Shown here in pieces: positions 47,420 through 57,300 of a stretch of 64,000 nucleotides of DNA; positions within the stretch are counted from its first letter, which is position 1; the number at the start of each line of letters is the position of its first letter. Position numbers and translations under genes: made by a program. Under the pieces are notes generated by a model. The model made no database searches. It saw only the letters and a list, made by a program, of their open reading frames with translations, and was not told the DNA's origin. Source of the DNA: Pseudomonas azotoformans (lineage in GTDB: Bacteria; Pseudomonadota; Gammaproteobacteria; Pseudomonadales; Pseudomonadaceae); the NCBI RefSeq assembly GCF_001579805.1, contig NZ_CP014546.1, positions 2,852,001 through 2,916,000 on the forward strand, in the 5' to 3' direction.

Positions 47420-48106
47420 ATGAGTACCCTGCTGGCCCTGGACACCGCGACTGAAGCTTGCTCCGTTGCCCTGCTGCACGATGGCAAGGTGACGAGCCAC
47501 TACGAGGTGATCCCGCGTCTGCACGCGCAGAAGCTGTTGCCAATGATCAAGCAACTGTTGGAAGACGCCGGCACTACGCTGGCTGCGGTGGATGCCATCG
47601 CCTTCGGCCGTGGTCCGGGTGCGTTTACCGGCGTGCGTATTGCCATCGGTGTGGTGCAGGGCCTGGCGTTTGCGCTGGAACGCCCGGTATTGCCGGTGTC
47701 CAACCTGGCCGTACTGGCCCAGCGCGCCTTGCGTGAACATGGCGTTCATCAGGTTGCGGCGGCTATCGACGCACGCATGGATGAGGTGTACTGGGGCTGT
47801 TACCGCGAAACGGCAGGCGAGATGCGCCTGGTGGGTGTAGAAGCCGTGCAGCCGCCTGAGTCGTCCGTATTGCCGGGTGATGCCAGTGGTGACTGGTTCG
47901 GTGCTGGCACCGGTTGGGGTTACGGCGAGCGCATCGCGGTGCCTTTGATTGGCCAGGACGCTGCGATGTTGCCGCATGCTGAAGATTTGCTGGCCCTCGC
48001 GCGTTTTGCATTTGATCGCGGAGAGGCAATTCCAGCGGACCAGGCGGCTCCGGTTTATCTACGCGATAAGGTGGCGCAGACAAAGGCTGAACGCGGGATT
48101 ATTTGA
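47420..48106 (+). CDS. tsaB: tRNA threonylcarbamoyladenosine biosynthesis protein TsaB
   Basis: A 228-residue protein needed, with TsaD and TsaE, to make t6A37 in tRNAs that read ANN codons. It has the ASKHA-type N-terminal fold: LLALDTATEACSVAL (residues 4-18), the AFGRGPGAFTGVRIAIG loop near 65-82 and AAIDARMDEVYW. Like other TsaB proteins it lacks the metal-binding His pair of TsaD. It pairs functionally with trmO (2639-3334), which methylates the t6A product. ATG at 47420 gives the conserved N-terminus; the longer frame covers the adk terminator. Confidence 0.95.
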   Translation: MSTLLALDTATEACSVALLHDGKVTSHYEVIPRLHAQKLLPMIKQLLEDAGTTLAAVDAIAFGRGPGAFTGVRIAIGVVQGLAFALERPVLPVSNLAVLAQRALREHGVHQVAAAIDARMDEVYWGCYRETAGEMRLVGVEAVQPPESSVLPGDASGDWFGAGTGWGYGERIAVPLIGQDAAMLPHAEDLLALARFAFDRGEAIPADQAAPVYLRDKVAQTKAERGII

Positions 48107-48266
48107 CGTCAAAAATGATGGCAATTTGGGGCTAAATTCACCAATCGTCAGAATTTGGCCCCGGTTTTAAACCTTTTTCAAATTATGTGTTCTAGTTATC
48201 ACCAGAGCATTTGCGCACCACGGATGATGCTGCCAAAATGCCATTACTGATAGCGAGTTCGCGCCC

Positions 48267-48557
48267 ATGCGTATTGATGGCTTTTCCTCACAGTCTTACC
48301 CAATCAAGCGCAAGCCGCGTAAGGCAAACGTCACGGTAGACGAGTCTGTCGAGGATTCGCCGGACTTCATCGAGGTCCAGTCCGACGCCCAAGCCAACGC
48401 TCAAGCCCGTATCAGCGGTCTTCCCGCCCGTCAGCAAGACATGGTCTTCCCGCGCTCCATGAGCAAAAGCGTCGCCACCGCCCTGGCCAGCTACCTGACC
48501 ACCGCCGGTTTTGTCGAATGGGATATGGAAGTGCTGGGCCTCGATATCCACATCTGA
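48267..48557 (+). CDS. Conserved Pseudomonas protein, 96 residues, function unknown
   Basis: N-terminal basic segment (SYPIKRKPRKANVTV), acidic middle, and a C-terminal helical part (MSKSVATALASYLTTAGFVEWDMEVLGLD). No signal or membrane segment. The stop overlaps the DUF72 gene start, so the two are coupled. I know no function. Confidence 0.78.
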   Translation: MRIDGFSSQSYPIKRKPRKANVTVDESVEDSPDFIEVQSDAQANAQARISGLPARQQDMVFPRSMSKSVATALASYLTTAGFVEWDMEVLGLDIHI

Positions 48558-49417
48558 TGCGCCTGCCTTACTACCTCGGTTGCCCGTCCTGGAGTGAAAA
48601 CGCCTGGCGCGAATACCTGTACCCCGCCGATGCCCGTTCCAGCGACTACCTCGCGCTCTACTCCCAGGTCTTCAACGCCGTTGAAGGCAACACCACGTTC
48701 TATGCACGACCCTCGGCCGCCACGGTGCAACGCTGGGCTGAAATCATGCCCGACGATTTCCGTTTCACGGCCAAGTTTCCCGGTGATATCAGCCACAGCG
48801 GCAACCTGATTGAGCAGCTACCGGCTGCGGAAAGCTTTGTGGGTTTGATGAGCCCTCTGGGTGAACGGGTCTCGCCGCTGTGGTTGCAGCTGCCCGCGAC
48901 GTTCACACCGCAGCGTCTGGGGGAGTTGGCAGGCTTCGTTGATGGCCTTGAGCGGCCCATGGCGGTGGAAGTGCGTCATTCGGAATTCTTCGCCAAAGGC
49001 GATGCCGAGCGCATGCTTAACCGCTTGTTACGGGACCGGGGTGTGGAGCGCATCTGCCTGGACCCGCGTGCGTTGTTCAGTTGCACGTCTACATCAGCCG
49101 CCGTGCTGCACGCCCAATCGAAAAAGCCCAAGGTGCCGCCACGGCCGGCGGCACTGACGCAATTTCCCCAAGTGCGTTTTATCGGTCATCCCGAATTGGA
49201 AGCCAACGACCCGTTCCTGATGCCGTGGGTGGAAAAAGTCGCCGGGTGGATCGAAGAAGGCCGCACCCCCTACGTGTTCCTGCACACCTCGGATAATCGC
49301 CTCGCCGCACAACTGGCCCTGCGTTTCCACGACCAGCTGACGTTGCGCCTGCCGGGTCTGCCGCCGCTGCCGACCTTGGATCGTGCTCCCGCCGTGGAGC
49401 AACTGGGGTTACTCTAG
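48557..49417 (+). CDS. DUF72 family protein (YecE-like)
   Basis: A 286-residue DUF72 protein with a TIM-barrel fold. Hallmarks: the early LGCPSWSENAWREYLYP, FNAVEGNTTFYARP near 38-51, FRFTAKFPGDISH and AVEVRHSEFF. Function unknown in the family; it was at times linked to sugar or nucleic acid metabolism. ATG at 48557 overlaps the preceding stop by one base. Confidence 0.9.
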   Translation: MRLPYYLGCPSWSENAWREYLYPADARSSDYLALYSQVFNAVEGNTTFYARPSAATVQRWAEIMPDDFRFTAKFPGDISHSGNLIEQLPAAESFVGLMSPLGERVSPLWLQLPATFTPQRLGELAGFVDGLERPMAVEVRHSEFFAKGDAERMLNRLLRDRGVERICLDPRALFSCTSTSAAVLHAQSKKPKVPPRPAALTQFPQVRFIGHPELEANDPFLMPWVEKVAGWIEEGRTPYVFLHTSDNRLAAQLALRFHDQLTLRLPGLPPLPTLDRAPAVEQLGLL

Positions 49418-49444
49418 GGCTCCTTTTCCCGCCAGGAGCCAGAC

Positions 49445-50272
49445 ATGGATGCCCAAACCCTTCGCGCCGAAACCTTCAAGGTCTTGCACGAGCGTGACCG
49501 CGCGTTCGTGATGCCCAACCCGTGGGATGCAGGCTCCGCCGTGATGCTGGCCAGCCTGGGGTTTGAAGCCCTCGCCACCACCAGTGCGGGCTACGCGTTC
49601 AGCCTGGCGCGCCCGGATGCGGAAGGTGCGTTGTCCTTGGACGACACCTTGATCAACGCCCGCATGATTGCCCAGGCCACGGCGTTGCCGGTAGCGGCTG
49701 ACCTGGAGAACGGCTTCAGCGACACCCCCGAAGGCTGCGCCCAGACCATCCTGCGTGCCGCCGCCACCGGCATTGTCGGCGGCTCCATTGAAGACGCCAC
49801 GGGCATTGCCGCCGATCCGATCTATCCTTTCGACCTGTCCGTCGAGCGCGTCGAAGCTGCGGTGGCCGCCGCGCGCAGCCTGCCATTCCCGTTCACCTTG
49901 ACGGCCCGTGCGGAAAACCTCCTGCATGGTCGCCTGGATTTGCCTGACACTATCCGCCGCCTGCAAGCCTACGCCGAAGCCGGTGCCGACGTGCTGTACG
50001 CGCCGGCGCTGCGCAGTGCCGAAGAAGTGCTGGCGGTGGTCAAGGCGGTGGCGCCCAAGCCGGTGAACGTGTTGATGTCCGGCGGCTTGAACCTCAGTGT
50101 CGCGCAGCTCAGCGCGATGGGCGTGCGGCGGATCAGCGTCGGCTCGGCCCTGGCGTTGGCGGCCTATGGCGAGTTCTATCGTGCCGCCCAGGAAGTGTAC
50201 GAACTGGGCACGTTCACCTTTACCGAGCGCAAGATGCCCTTCAGTCAGGCCAACGAGTTCTTCAAGGGCTAA
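49445..50272 (+). CDS. Isocitrate lyase/PEP mutase superfamily protein
   Basis: A 275-residue TIM-barrel protein of the ICL/PEPM superfamily. Features: the start FVMPNPWDAGSAVMLASLGF (about 18-37), LPVAADLENGFSD (metal-site acidic residues, about 79-91), GGSIEDATG (about 114-122) and LTARAENLL. It lacks the Cys-containing KKCGH loop of true isocitrate lyases, so another C-C or P-C bond reaction, such as oxaloacetate decarboxylase, is more likely. Three bases separate it from the extensin-like gene. Confidence 0.88.
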   Translation: MDAQTLRAETFKVLHERDRAFVMPNPWDAGSAVMLASLGFEALATTSAGYAFSLARPDAEGALSLDDTLINARMIAQATALPVAADLENGFSDTPEGCAQTILRAAATGIVGGSIEDATGIAADPIYPFDLSVERVEAAVAAARSLPFPFTLTARAENLLHGRLDLPDTIRRLQAYAEAGADVLYAPALRSAEEVLAVVKAVAPKPVNVLMSGGLNLSVAQLSAMGVRRISVGSALALAAYGEFYRAAQEVYELGTFTFTERKMPFSQANEFFKG

Positions 50273-50275
50273 GGG

Positions 50276-50974
50276 ATGCGCTTTTTCAAAGTGATGGGCG
50301 TGCTGCTGATCCTGGCGGGCGGTTTTGCCGTTGGCGTCTGGCGTGGCTGGGTGCCTCTGCCGGCTGATTGGAATCCTTGGGCGCCGCTGGATGTGCGCGC
50401 CAGCCCGAACTTGTTGACCCGCTACAAGCTGGGGCGCCTACAGGATGACCCTGCGTTGTGCGACCAAGTGCTGGAAACCTCGGGCCTGCGCGTCAGTCAT
50501 CAAGCCGATACACCCGCCGATGCCGCGTGTCCGCTGCGCAATACCTTGCGCGTTCAGGGGGCCGCGGTTGGGCTGAGCAGCAGTTTTCTCGCCAGTTGCC
50601 CGCTGGCGGTGGCGTTCGCCCTGTTCGAGCGCCACAGCCTGCAGCCGGCGGCCCAGGCTGTGTTCGGCCAGGCGGTGACGCGGGTCGATCATCTGGGCAG
50701 CTTTGCCTGCCGCAATATGTATAACCGCGCCGAAGGGCGACTCAGCCAGCATGCGTCCGCCAATGCCCTGGACATCGCCGGTTTTCGCCTGGCGGACGGG
50801 CGCAGTATCAGCTTGCTCAAGGATTGGCCGGGGGAGGGCGACAAGGCGCGCTTCCTGCGTCAGGTCCGCGACAGTGCCTGCGATGATTTCAACGTGGTGT
50901 TGAGCCCGGACTACAACGCCGCGCACCGCAACCATTTCCATCTGGATATGGGGCGTTGGTGGGTGTGTCGCTGA
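50276..50974 (+). CDS. Extensin-like C-terminal domain protein
   Basis: A 232-residue protein with an N-terminal membrane anchor (about residues 5-23) and a periplasmic extensin-like C-terminal domain. That domain has four or more Cys, the motif SQHASANALDIAGF (about 158-171) and NHFHLDMG at the end; the His/Asp set resembles D-Ala-D-Ala-type peptidases (M15-like), so a peptidoglycan role is plausible. It starts 3 bp after the ICL-like gene and converges with the repeat protein at 50978, 3 bp away. Confidence 0.86.
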   Translation: MRFFKVMGVLLILAGGFAVGVWRGWVPLPADWNPWAPLDVRASPNLLTRYKLGRLQDDPALCDQVLETSGLRVSHQADTPADAACPLRNTLRVQGAAVGLSSSFLASCPLAVAFALFERHSLQPAAQAVFGQAVTRVDHLGSFACRNMYNRAEGRLSQHASANALDIAGFRLADGRSISLLKDWPGEGDKARFLRQVRDSACDDFNVVLSPDYNAAHRNHFHLDMGRWWVCR

Positions 50975-50977
50975 GTG

Positions 50978-51598
50978 TCAGGCGGCCAGGCGCAGGTTCT
51001 GGGTGACCAGCGGGCGCGCCCAGTAGTAGTCGAAGTCGAGCGCCTTTTGCTGAGCGACCAGCTCTTCAGTCGGGTACGGCGTGGCAGCCGGCGGCAGCAG
51101 GTCCAGTTCGAATTCGGCGATGGGCAGGTGCAGTGGGCGTGGCTCCGGCGCCGGACCTGGCTCTGGCAGCGGTTCGCCAGCGGTGAGCACAATCGGGCGC
51201 ACCCAACCGCTTTCGAAGTTCTGCTGGCGTTGCTGGGCGACGATTTCTTCTTGCGGGAACGGCGTGGCAGCCGGTGGCAGCAGCTCGGTTTCGAACTCGG
51301 CGATCGGCAGGAACAGCGGTTCTGGTGGGGCAATTTCGGTGTCTTTCACGTCGCACTCACGCTGGGTGAGGATCTGCGACAACAGGTCGGCGCCGGCGCT
51401 GGGTTCTACCGCTGGGTCCGCCGGTGCCGGCGCCTGCACTGCCAGCGCGTCCGGCGTATCGCCGAGCTGTTCGGCCAACGCGCGGGCGAAGAAGTCCTGC
51501 CACACATGACTCACCCCGGCCAGCGCTTGGGTATTGCGCAGGCCGTAGTGGTTGTGGGTCGGCAGTACACCGATGGTTAGGGGAAGAATGTCTGACAT
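50978..51598 (-). CDS. Pseudomonas protein with two internal repeats, function unknown
   Basis: A 206-residue protein. The N-terminal part (about 1-60) contains THNHYGLRNTQALAGVSHVWQDFF. The C-terminal part is a direct duplication of about 45 residues: PLFLPIAEFETELLPPAATP at about 95-114 and PLHLPIAEFELDLLPPAATP at about 150-169. Each copy is followed by EEIVAQQ/EELVAQQ and a W-R-P segment. ATG at 51598 is chosen because the protein is otherwise out of register. No family recognised; Pro-rich, without signal peptide. Divergent from rsmJ across 96 bp. Confidence 0.78.
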   Translation of the reverse strand: MSDILPLTIGVLPTHNHYGLRNTQALAGVSHVWQDFFARALAEQLGDTPDALAVQAPAPADPAVEPSAGADLLSQILTQRECDVKDTEIAPPEPLFLPIAEFETELLPPAATPFPQEEIVAQQRQQNFESGWVRPIVLTAGEPLPEPGPAPEPRPLHLPIAEFELDLLPPAATPYPTEELVAQQKALDFDYYWARPLVTQNLRLAA

Positions 51599-51694
51599 TT
51601 TTCTCGGTCGACGCTCAGCTCTGGCAAAATACCTGACTGTTGTTTTTATCGGCCGCTGTTTGCCGATCCTTAATATTTTTGAGCGTAGCGATTG

Positions 51695-52477
51695 ATGAGC
51701 GAACAACCAGCGGCCAGCCGCATCCAGGTCGAGGCCTTGGGCGAAGCGTTCCAGGGCCGTGCCGAGCAGTGGGCAACACTGCTCGGGTTGCCGATGCGCC
51801 TGGCGGATGCGGACTTTTCCCTGCAAGTGGGCGAGCACGGCCTACAGCTGCAACAGCTCGGGCCTGACGCGCCGGGGCCGGTGCGGGTGGACTTTGTCGA
51901 AGGCGGCGCGGCGCATCGGCGCCTGTACGGTGGTGGCAGCGGGCAGATGATCGCCAAGGCCGTGGGCATCGCCCAAGGCGTGCGTCCACGGGTGTTGGAC
52001 GCCACGGCTGGCCTGGGCAAGGACGCCTTCGTGCTGGCCAGCCTGGGCTGCGAGATGAGCCTGATCGAGCGTCAGCCGCTGATCGGCGCCTTGCTTGAGG
52101 ATGGTCTGGCGCGAGGCGCGGATGATTTTGAGGTAGCGCCGATCGTGGCGCGCATGAAATTGCTCAAGGGCAACTCCATCGACGTGATGCGCGACTGGGA
52201 AGGCGAGCCGCCCCAGGTGATCTACCTCGACCCGATGTTTCCACACCGTGAGAAAACCGCCCTGGTGAAAAAGGAAATGCGCCTGTTCCGGCCGCTGGTG
52301 GGGGATGATCCGGACGCGCCGGCGCTGTTGGCGGCCGCCCTGGCCCTGGCCAGCCACCGTGTGGTGGTCAAGCGTCCGCGCAAGGCGCCGTGCATCGAAG
52401 GGCCTAAGCCGAGCCATGCGCTAGATGGCAAGTCCAGCCGGTATGACATCTACCCCAAGAAAGCGCTCAAGGTTTAA
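51695..52477 (+). CDS. rsmJ: 16S rRNA (guanine(1516)-N(2))-methyltransferase RsmJ
   Basis: A 260-residue SAM methyltransferase that makes m2G1516 in 16S rRNA. SAM motif I is [18 protein letters not shown] (about residues 108-125), preceded by [13 protein letters not shown], and the catalytic region is [21 protein letters not shown]. The C-terminal KRPRKAP segment is typical. ATG at 51695 follows no strong ribosome binding site but is in the family position. It converges with mexL through repeat copy 2. Confidence 0.94.
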   Translation: MSEQPAASRIQVEALGEAFQGRAEQWATLLGLPMRLADADFSLQVGEHGLQLQQLGPDAPGPVRVDFVEGGAAHRRLYGGGSGQMIAKAVGIAQGVRPRVLDATAGLGKDAFVLASLGCEMSLIERQPLIGALLEDGLARGADDFEVAPIVARMKLLKGNSIDVMRDWEGEPPQVIYLDPMFPHREKTALVKKEMRLFRPLVGDDPDAPALLAAALALASHRVVVKRPRKAPCIEGPKPSHALDGKSSRYDIYPKKALKV

Positions 52478-52540
52478 GCGGCAAGCGGCAAGCAAAAGCG
52501 CTTTCAACTTGCAGCTTGCAGCTAACCGCTTGCCGCTGCC
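52478..52540. repeat. Imperfect stem-loop repeat, CAAGCTGCAAGC family (copy 2)
   Basis: GCGGCAAGCGGCAAGC pairs imperfectly with GCTTGCCGC and the inner CTTGCAGCTTGCAGC, around AAAAGCGCTTTC. It sits at the convergent ends of rsmJ and mexL and overlaps the last codons of mexL. Shares ACTTGCAGCTTG with the copy at 61960-62012. Confidence 0.65.
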
Positions 52541-53175
52541 TCCCTCCTATACGCCCGCATAAACAACCCCACCACCTCCTGCACATGCGCTTCGGCGGCT
52601 TCTTCACTCAGTTGCCCGCCGCAGCCATACAGCAAGCAGAAATTCGCCGTGCCCTTGAGCAGGCAGAAAAAATGCTCGGCCGCCGTAAAGGGCTTGTCGA
52701 TGCTCAGTGCGCCGCTCTGGTCGATCTTGCCGAGCAGGCGTTCCATGCCTTGCAACATGCGCATGGGACCGGCCTCGAAGAAAATCTGCGAGAGTTTCAC
52801 GTCCTGATTGCCGGTGGTCATCATCAGGCGATGCAGGTTGACCGATTCCTCGCTGTTGATCAGGCGATGGAACCCTCGCGCGATATTCAGCAACACAGTC
52901 TCCACGGGCATGCCCGCAGGCAACTCGAAGTACATCACCGGCAGTTGCTCTTCGCACTTGGCCACCACTGCGGCGGTGAACAAGGTCTCTTTGTCGTTGA
53001 AGTGGCTGTACACGGTCAGTTTCGACACGCCGGCCTCAAGGGCCACGGCATCCATGCTGGTACTGGCGTATCCATTGCTCAAAAACAGGATTTTCGCTGC
53101 TTCGAGGATTGCCTGGCGTTTTGCCATGTCCTTGGGGCGCCCGGGGCTATTGGTGTTTACGGGATTGTCGGACAT
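52522..53175 (-). CDS. mexL: TetR-family repressor MexL
   Basis: A 217-residue TetR repressor. The DNA-binding part is RQAILEAAKILFLSNGYASTSMDAVALEAGVSKLTVYSHFNDKE (split across about 20-63). The rest binds ligands and dimerises. It is divergent from a MexJK-type pump, where P. aeruginosa has mexL-mexJK; MexL represses the pump. The C-terminus (AASG) falls inside repeat copy 2, so the tail may differ from relatives. Confidence 0.9.
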   Translation of the reverse strand: MSDNPVNTNSPGRPKDMAKRQAILEAAKILFLSNGYASTSMDAVALEAGVSKLTVYSHFNDKETLFTAAVVAKCEEQLPVMYFELPAGMPVETVLLNIARGFHRLINSEESVNLHRLMMTTGNQDVKLSQIFFEAGPMRMLQGMERLLGKIDQSGALSIDKPFTAAEHFFCLLKGTANFCLLYGCGGQLSEEAAEAHVQEVVGLFMRAYRREAAASG

Positions 53176-53184
53176 TTTCACCTT

Positions 53185-53236
53185 TAATACTGGACTGATG
53201 AGTTTGGTATTAATAACATACCCGCCAGTATAATTA
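53185..53236. promoter_or_regulatory. mexL/mexJ divergent operator-promoter region
   Basis: TAATACTGG at 53185-53193 and CCAGTATAATTA at 53225-53236 form an inverted repeat within the 93-bp divergent region. Likely MexL operator half-sites overlapping the promoters. Inferred from symmetry and position. Confidence 0.5.
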
Positions 53237-53268
53237 TTCTTAGCTTCATTTGCGAAAGGTCCTACAGC

Positions 53269-54369
53269 ATGCGCAGTACTTTCCTGCCCTTTGCGTTGCC
53301 TGTCAGTCTGGTCTTCCTGTTGGCCGGATGCGGTCATGAAGAAGCGGCCCAGACCACCCTCCGTCCGGCCATGGTGGTGCAGCCACAGCCTTCTGCACAG
53401 TCGATGGACAGCTACCCCGGTGAAGTGCGCGCCCGTTATGAGCCAGACCTGGCCTTTCGCATCGGTGGCAAAGTCAGCAAGCGCTTGGTGGAAGAGGGCG
53501 AGCGGGTCAAGGCCAATCAGGCGCTGGCCGAACTCGACCCTCAGGACGTGCGCCTGCAACTGGAAGCGACCCGTGCCCAAGTCGCCGCCGCCGAGGCCAA
53601 CCTTAGCCTGGTGCGCGCCGAGCGTGACCGCTACAAGACCCTGATGGACCGTCAGATGGTCAGCCGCTCCCAGTACGACAATTCCGAAAATCTCTATCGA
53701 TCCGGTGAGGCCCGTCTCAAGCAGATCAAGGCCGAGTTCGACGTGGCCAGCAACCAGGCCGGCTATGCGGTGCTGCGTGCGCCACAGGACGGGGTGGTGG
53801 CCAAGCGTGCGGTGGAAGTCGGCCAGGTGGTGTCCGCCGGCCAGACCGTGTTCACCCTCGCTACCGATGGCGAGCGCGAAGTATTGATCAGCCTGCCGGA
53901 GCAGGGTTTTGGTCGTTTCAAGATCGGCCAGCCGGTATCGGTCGAGCTATGGAGCCAGCCCGACCAGCGCTTCAGCGGTCGCATTCGTGAGCTGTCGCCG
54001 GCTGCCGATCCAAAGTCGCGTACGTTCGCTGCCCGTGTGGCGTTTACCGGCGGCAAGGTCCCGGCCGAACTGGGCCAGAGCGCCCGGGTGTTCATACAGG
54101 TCGACGGCGATATTCCACTCTCGGTCCCACTATCGGCCCTCAGCGCGGAGAACGGTGCGTCCTACGTGTGGCGTGTACAGCCAGACAACACCCTCAAGCG
54201 CACACCCGTGCGCATCGGTGCCTTCGGAGAAAAAACCGTGCCGGTACTGGAGGGTTTGAGCGCCACGGATTGGGTCATTGCTGCGGGTGTGCATGTGCTC
54301 CATGAGGGCCAGCAAGTGCGCCCGGTGGATCGCTCCAACCGTGTGGTGAATCTGGCGGCCAAGGAGTAG
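53269..54369 (+). CDS. mexJ: RND efflux membrane-fusion protein MexJ
   Basis: A 366-residue membrane-fusion lipoprotein. Signal with lipobox LLAGC (Cys22). Domains: beta-barrel/lipoyl strands (SYPGEVRARYEPDLAFRIGG), an alpha-hairpin (about 90-150, EATRAQVAAAEANLSLVRAERDRYKTL), then lipoyl and membrane-proximal parts. It links MexK to an outer-membrane channel; no OprM-type gene is in the window, so it must use one encoded elsewhere. mexK starts 6 bp after the stop. Confidence 0.94.
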   Translation: MRSTFLPFALPVSLVFLLAGCGHEEAAQTTLRPAMVVQPQPSAQSMDSYPGEVRARYEPDLAFRIGGKVSKRLVEEGERVKANQALAELDPQDVRLQLEATRAQVAAAEANLSLVRAERDRYKTLMDRQMVSRSQYDNSENLYRSGEARLKQIKAEFDVASNQAGYAVLRAPQDGVVAKRAVEVGQVVSAGQTVFTLATDGEREVLISLPEQGFGRFKIGQPVSVELWSQPDQRFSGRIRELSPAADPKSRTFAARVAFTGGKVPAELGQSARVFIQVDGDIPLSVPLSALSAENGASYVWRVQPDNTLKRTPVRIGAFGEKTVPVLEGLSATDWVIAAGVHVLHEGQQVRPVDRSNRVVNLAAKE

Positions 54370-54375
54370 TCCCCG

Positions 54376-57300
54376 ATGGGTTTCAATCTTTCCGAATGGG
54401 CGTTGCGTAATCGCCAGATCGTACTGTTCCTGATGATCCTGCTGGCAGTGGTCGGCACCTTGTCCTACTCCAAGCTGGGACAAAGCGAAGACCCGCCGTT
54501 CACCTTCAAGGCCATGGTGATCAAGACCAACTGGCCCGGCGCCACGGCCCAGGAAGTCTCGCGGCAAGTCACCGAACGCATCGAGAAAAAACTCATGGAG
54601 ACCGGTGAGTACGAGCGCATCGTCTCGTTCTCGCGCCCCGGCGAATCCCAGGTCACCTTCATGGCCCGTGACTCCATGCATTCGGCGCAGATTCCCGAGC
54701 TGTGGTACCAGGTGCGCAAGAAGATCAGCGATATCCGCCAGACCTTGCCGCCGGATATCCAGGGGCCGTTCTTCAACGATGAATTCGGCACCACCTTTGG
54801 CAATATCTACGCCCTGACCGGCGACGGCTTTGATTACGCCGTGCTCAAGGACTACGCCGACCGTATCCAGATTCAGCTGCAGCGCGTGGCGGATGTGGGC
54901 AAGGTCGAGCTGCTGGGCCTGCAAGACGAGAAGATCTGGATCGAGCTGTCCAACCTCAAGCTGGCCACCCTGGGTTTGCCGTTGGCGGCGGTACAGCAGG
55001 CGTTGCAGGAACAGAACGCCGTCTCCACTGCCGGTTTCTTCGAAACCCCGAGCGAGCGTGTGCAGCTGCGCGTGTCGGGCAACTTCAAGAGCGTGGAAGA
55101 GATCCGCAACTTCCCGATTCGCGTAGGTGATCGAACCTTCCGCATCGGCGACGTGGCCGACATCCACCGTGGCTTCAATGACCCACCGGCACCGCGCATG
55201 CGCTACATGGGCGAAGACGCGATCGGCCTGGCCGTGGCCATGCGCGACGGCGGCGATATCCTGGTATTGGGCAAAGCCCTGGAAGGCGAATTCGCACGCC
55301 TGCAGAAGAACCTTCCGGCCGGCATGGAGCTGCGCAAGGTGTCGGACCAACCGGCAGCGGTGAAAACCAGTGTCGGCGAATTCGTGCAGGTACTGGCCGA
55401 AGCGCTGGCCATCGTGTTGCTGGTGAGTTTCTTCTCCCTCGGCGTGCGTACCGGCATGGTGGTGGCCCTGGCGATTCCGCTGGTGCTGGCGATGACGTTT
55501 GCCACCATGTATTACCTCGGTATCGGCCTGCACAAGATTTCCCTCGGCGCATTAGTGCTGGCGTTGGGTTTGCTGGTGGACGACGCGATCATTGCCGTGG
55601 AAATGATGGCGATCAAGATGGAACAGGGTTACGACCGGCTCAAGGCCGCGAGCTTTGCCTGGACCAGCACTGCGTTCCCGATGCTCACCGGTACGCTGAT
55701 CACCGCAGCGGGCTTCCTGCCGATTGCCACCGCGCAATCGAGTACCGGCGAATACACCCGTTCGATCTTCCAGGTGGTGACCATTGCCTTGCTCGCCTCC
55801 TGGGTGGCTGCGGTGGTGTTTGTGCCGTATCTGGGGGAAAAACTCCTGCCGGACCTGGCGAAGATTCATGCCGCCAAGCACGGCACCGATGGTCCGGATC
55901 CCTACGGCACACCTTTCTATCAGCGAGTAAGACGCTTGGTGGAGTGGTGCGTGCGTCGGCGTAAAACCGTGATTGTCCTGACCCTGTTGCTGTTTATCGG
56001 CTCGGTGGCGCTGTTCCGTTTTGTGCCGCAGCAGTTCTTCCCGGCTTCTGGCCGTCTGGAGCTGATGGTCGATCTGAAGCTGGCCGAAGGGGCTTCCCTG
56101 AGCAACACCGCCGACCAGGTCAAGCGCCTGGAAGCCTTGCTCAAGGAACACGCGGGCATCGACAATTACGTGGCTTACGTCGGCACCGGTTCGCCGCGTT
56201 TCTACTTGCCGCTGGATCAACAACTGCCAGCCGCCAGCTTTGCCCAGTTTGTTGTGCTGGCCAAAACCATCGAGGAGCGTGAAAGCCTGCGCACCTGGCT
56301 GATCGAAACCCTCAACGAACAATTCCCCGACCTGCGCTCAAGGGTCACGCGCCTGGAGAACGGCCCGCCCGTGGGCTACCCAGTGCAGTTCCGTGTGACC
56401 GGCGAACATATTGAAGAAGTCCGCGCCCTGGCTCGGAAAGTTGCGGCGAAGGTTCGCGAAAATTCCCACGTGGTCAACGTGCACCTGGACTGGGAAGAAC
56501 CGAGCAAGATCGTCTACCTCAATATCGATCAGGATCGCGCCCGTGCCCTTGGTGTGAGCACGGCCAACCTGTCGAAATTCCTGCAGAGTTCGTTGACCGG
56601 CTCCAGCGTCAGCCAATACCGCGAGGACAACGAATTGATCGAGATCCTCCTGCGCGGCACCGTGCATGAACGCACCGAGCTGTCGTTGCTGCCCAGCCTG
56701 GCGGTGCCGACCGACAATGGCAAAAGCGTAGCGCTGTCGCAGATTGCCACCCTTGAATACGGTTTCGAGGAAGGCATCATCTGGCACCGCAACCGCTTAC
56801 CCACGGTGACCGTGCGCGCTGACATCTATGGCAAGGAACAGCCGGCGACGCTGGTCCAGCAGATTCTGCCGACCCTTGAAGGCGTACGTGCCGAACTGCC
56901 GGATGGCTACCTGCTGGACGTTGGCGGCACAGTCGAGGACTCGGCCCGTGGCCAGAACTCGGTCAAAGCCGGCGTGCCGCTGTTTATCGTGGTGGTGCTG
57001 ACCCTGTTGATGCTGCAACTGCGCAGTTTCTCACGCACGGCCATGGTGTTCCTGACAGCGCCGCTGGGGCTGATCGGTGTGACGCTGTTCCTGCTGGTAT
57101 TCCGCCAGCCGTTCGGCTTTGTGGCCATGCTGGGGACTATCGCGCTGTCCGGGATGATCATGCGTAACTCGGTGATCCTGGTGGATCAGATCGAACAGGA
57201 CATCAAGGCGGGCCTGGCGCCCTGGCAGGCAATCATCGAGGCGACCGTCCGACGTTTCCGCCCGATTGTGCTGACAGCCCTGGCGGCGGTGCTGGCCATG

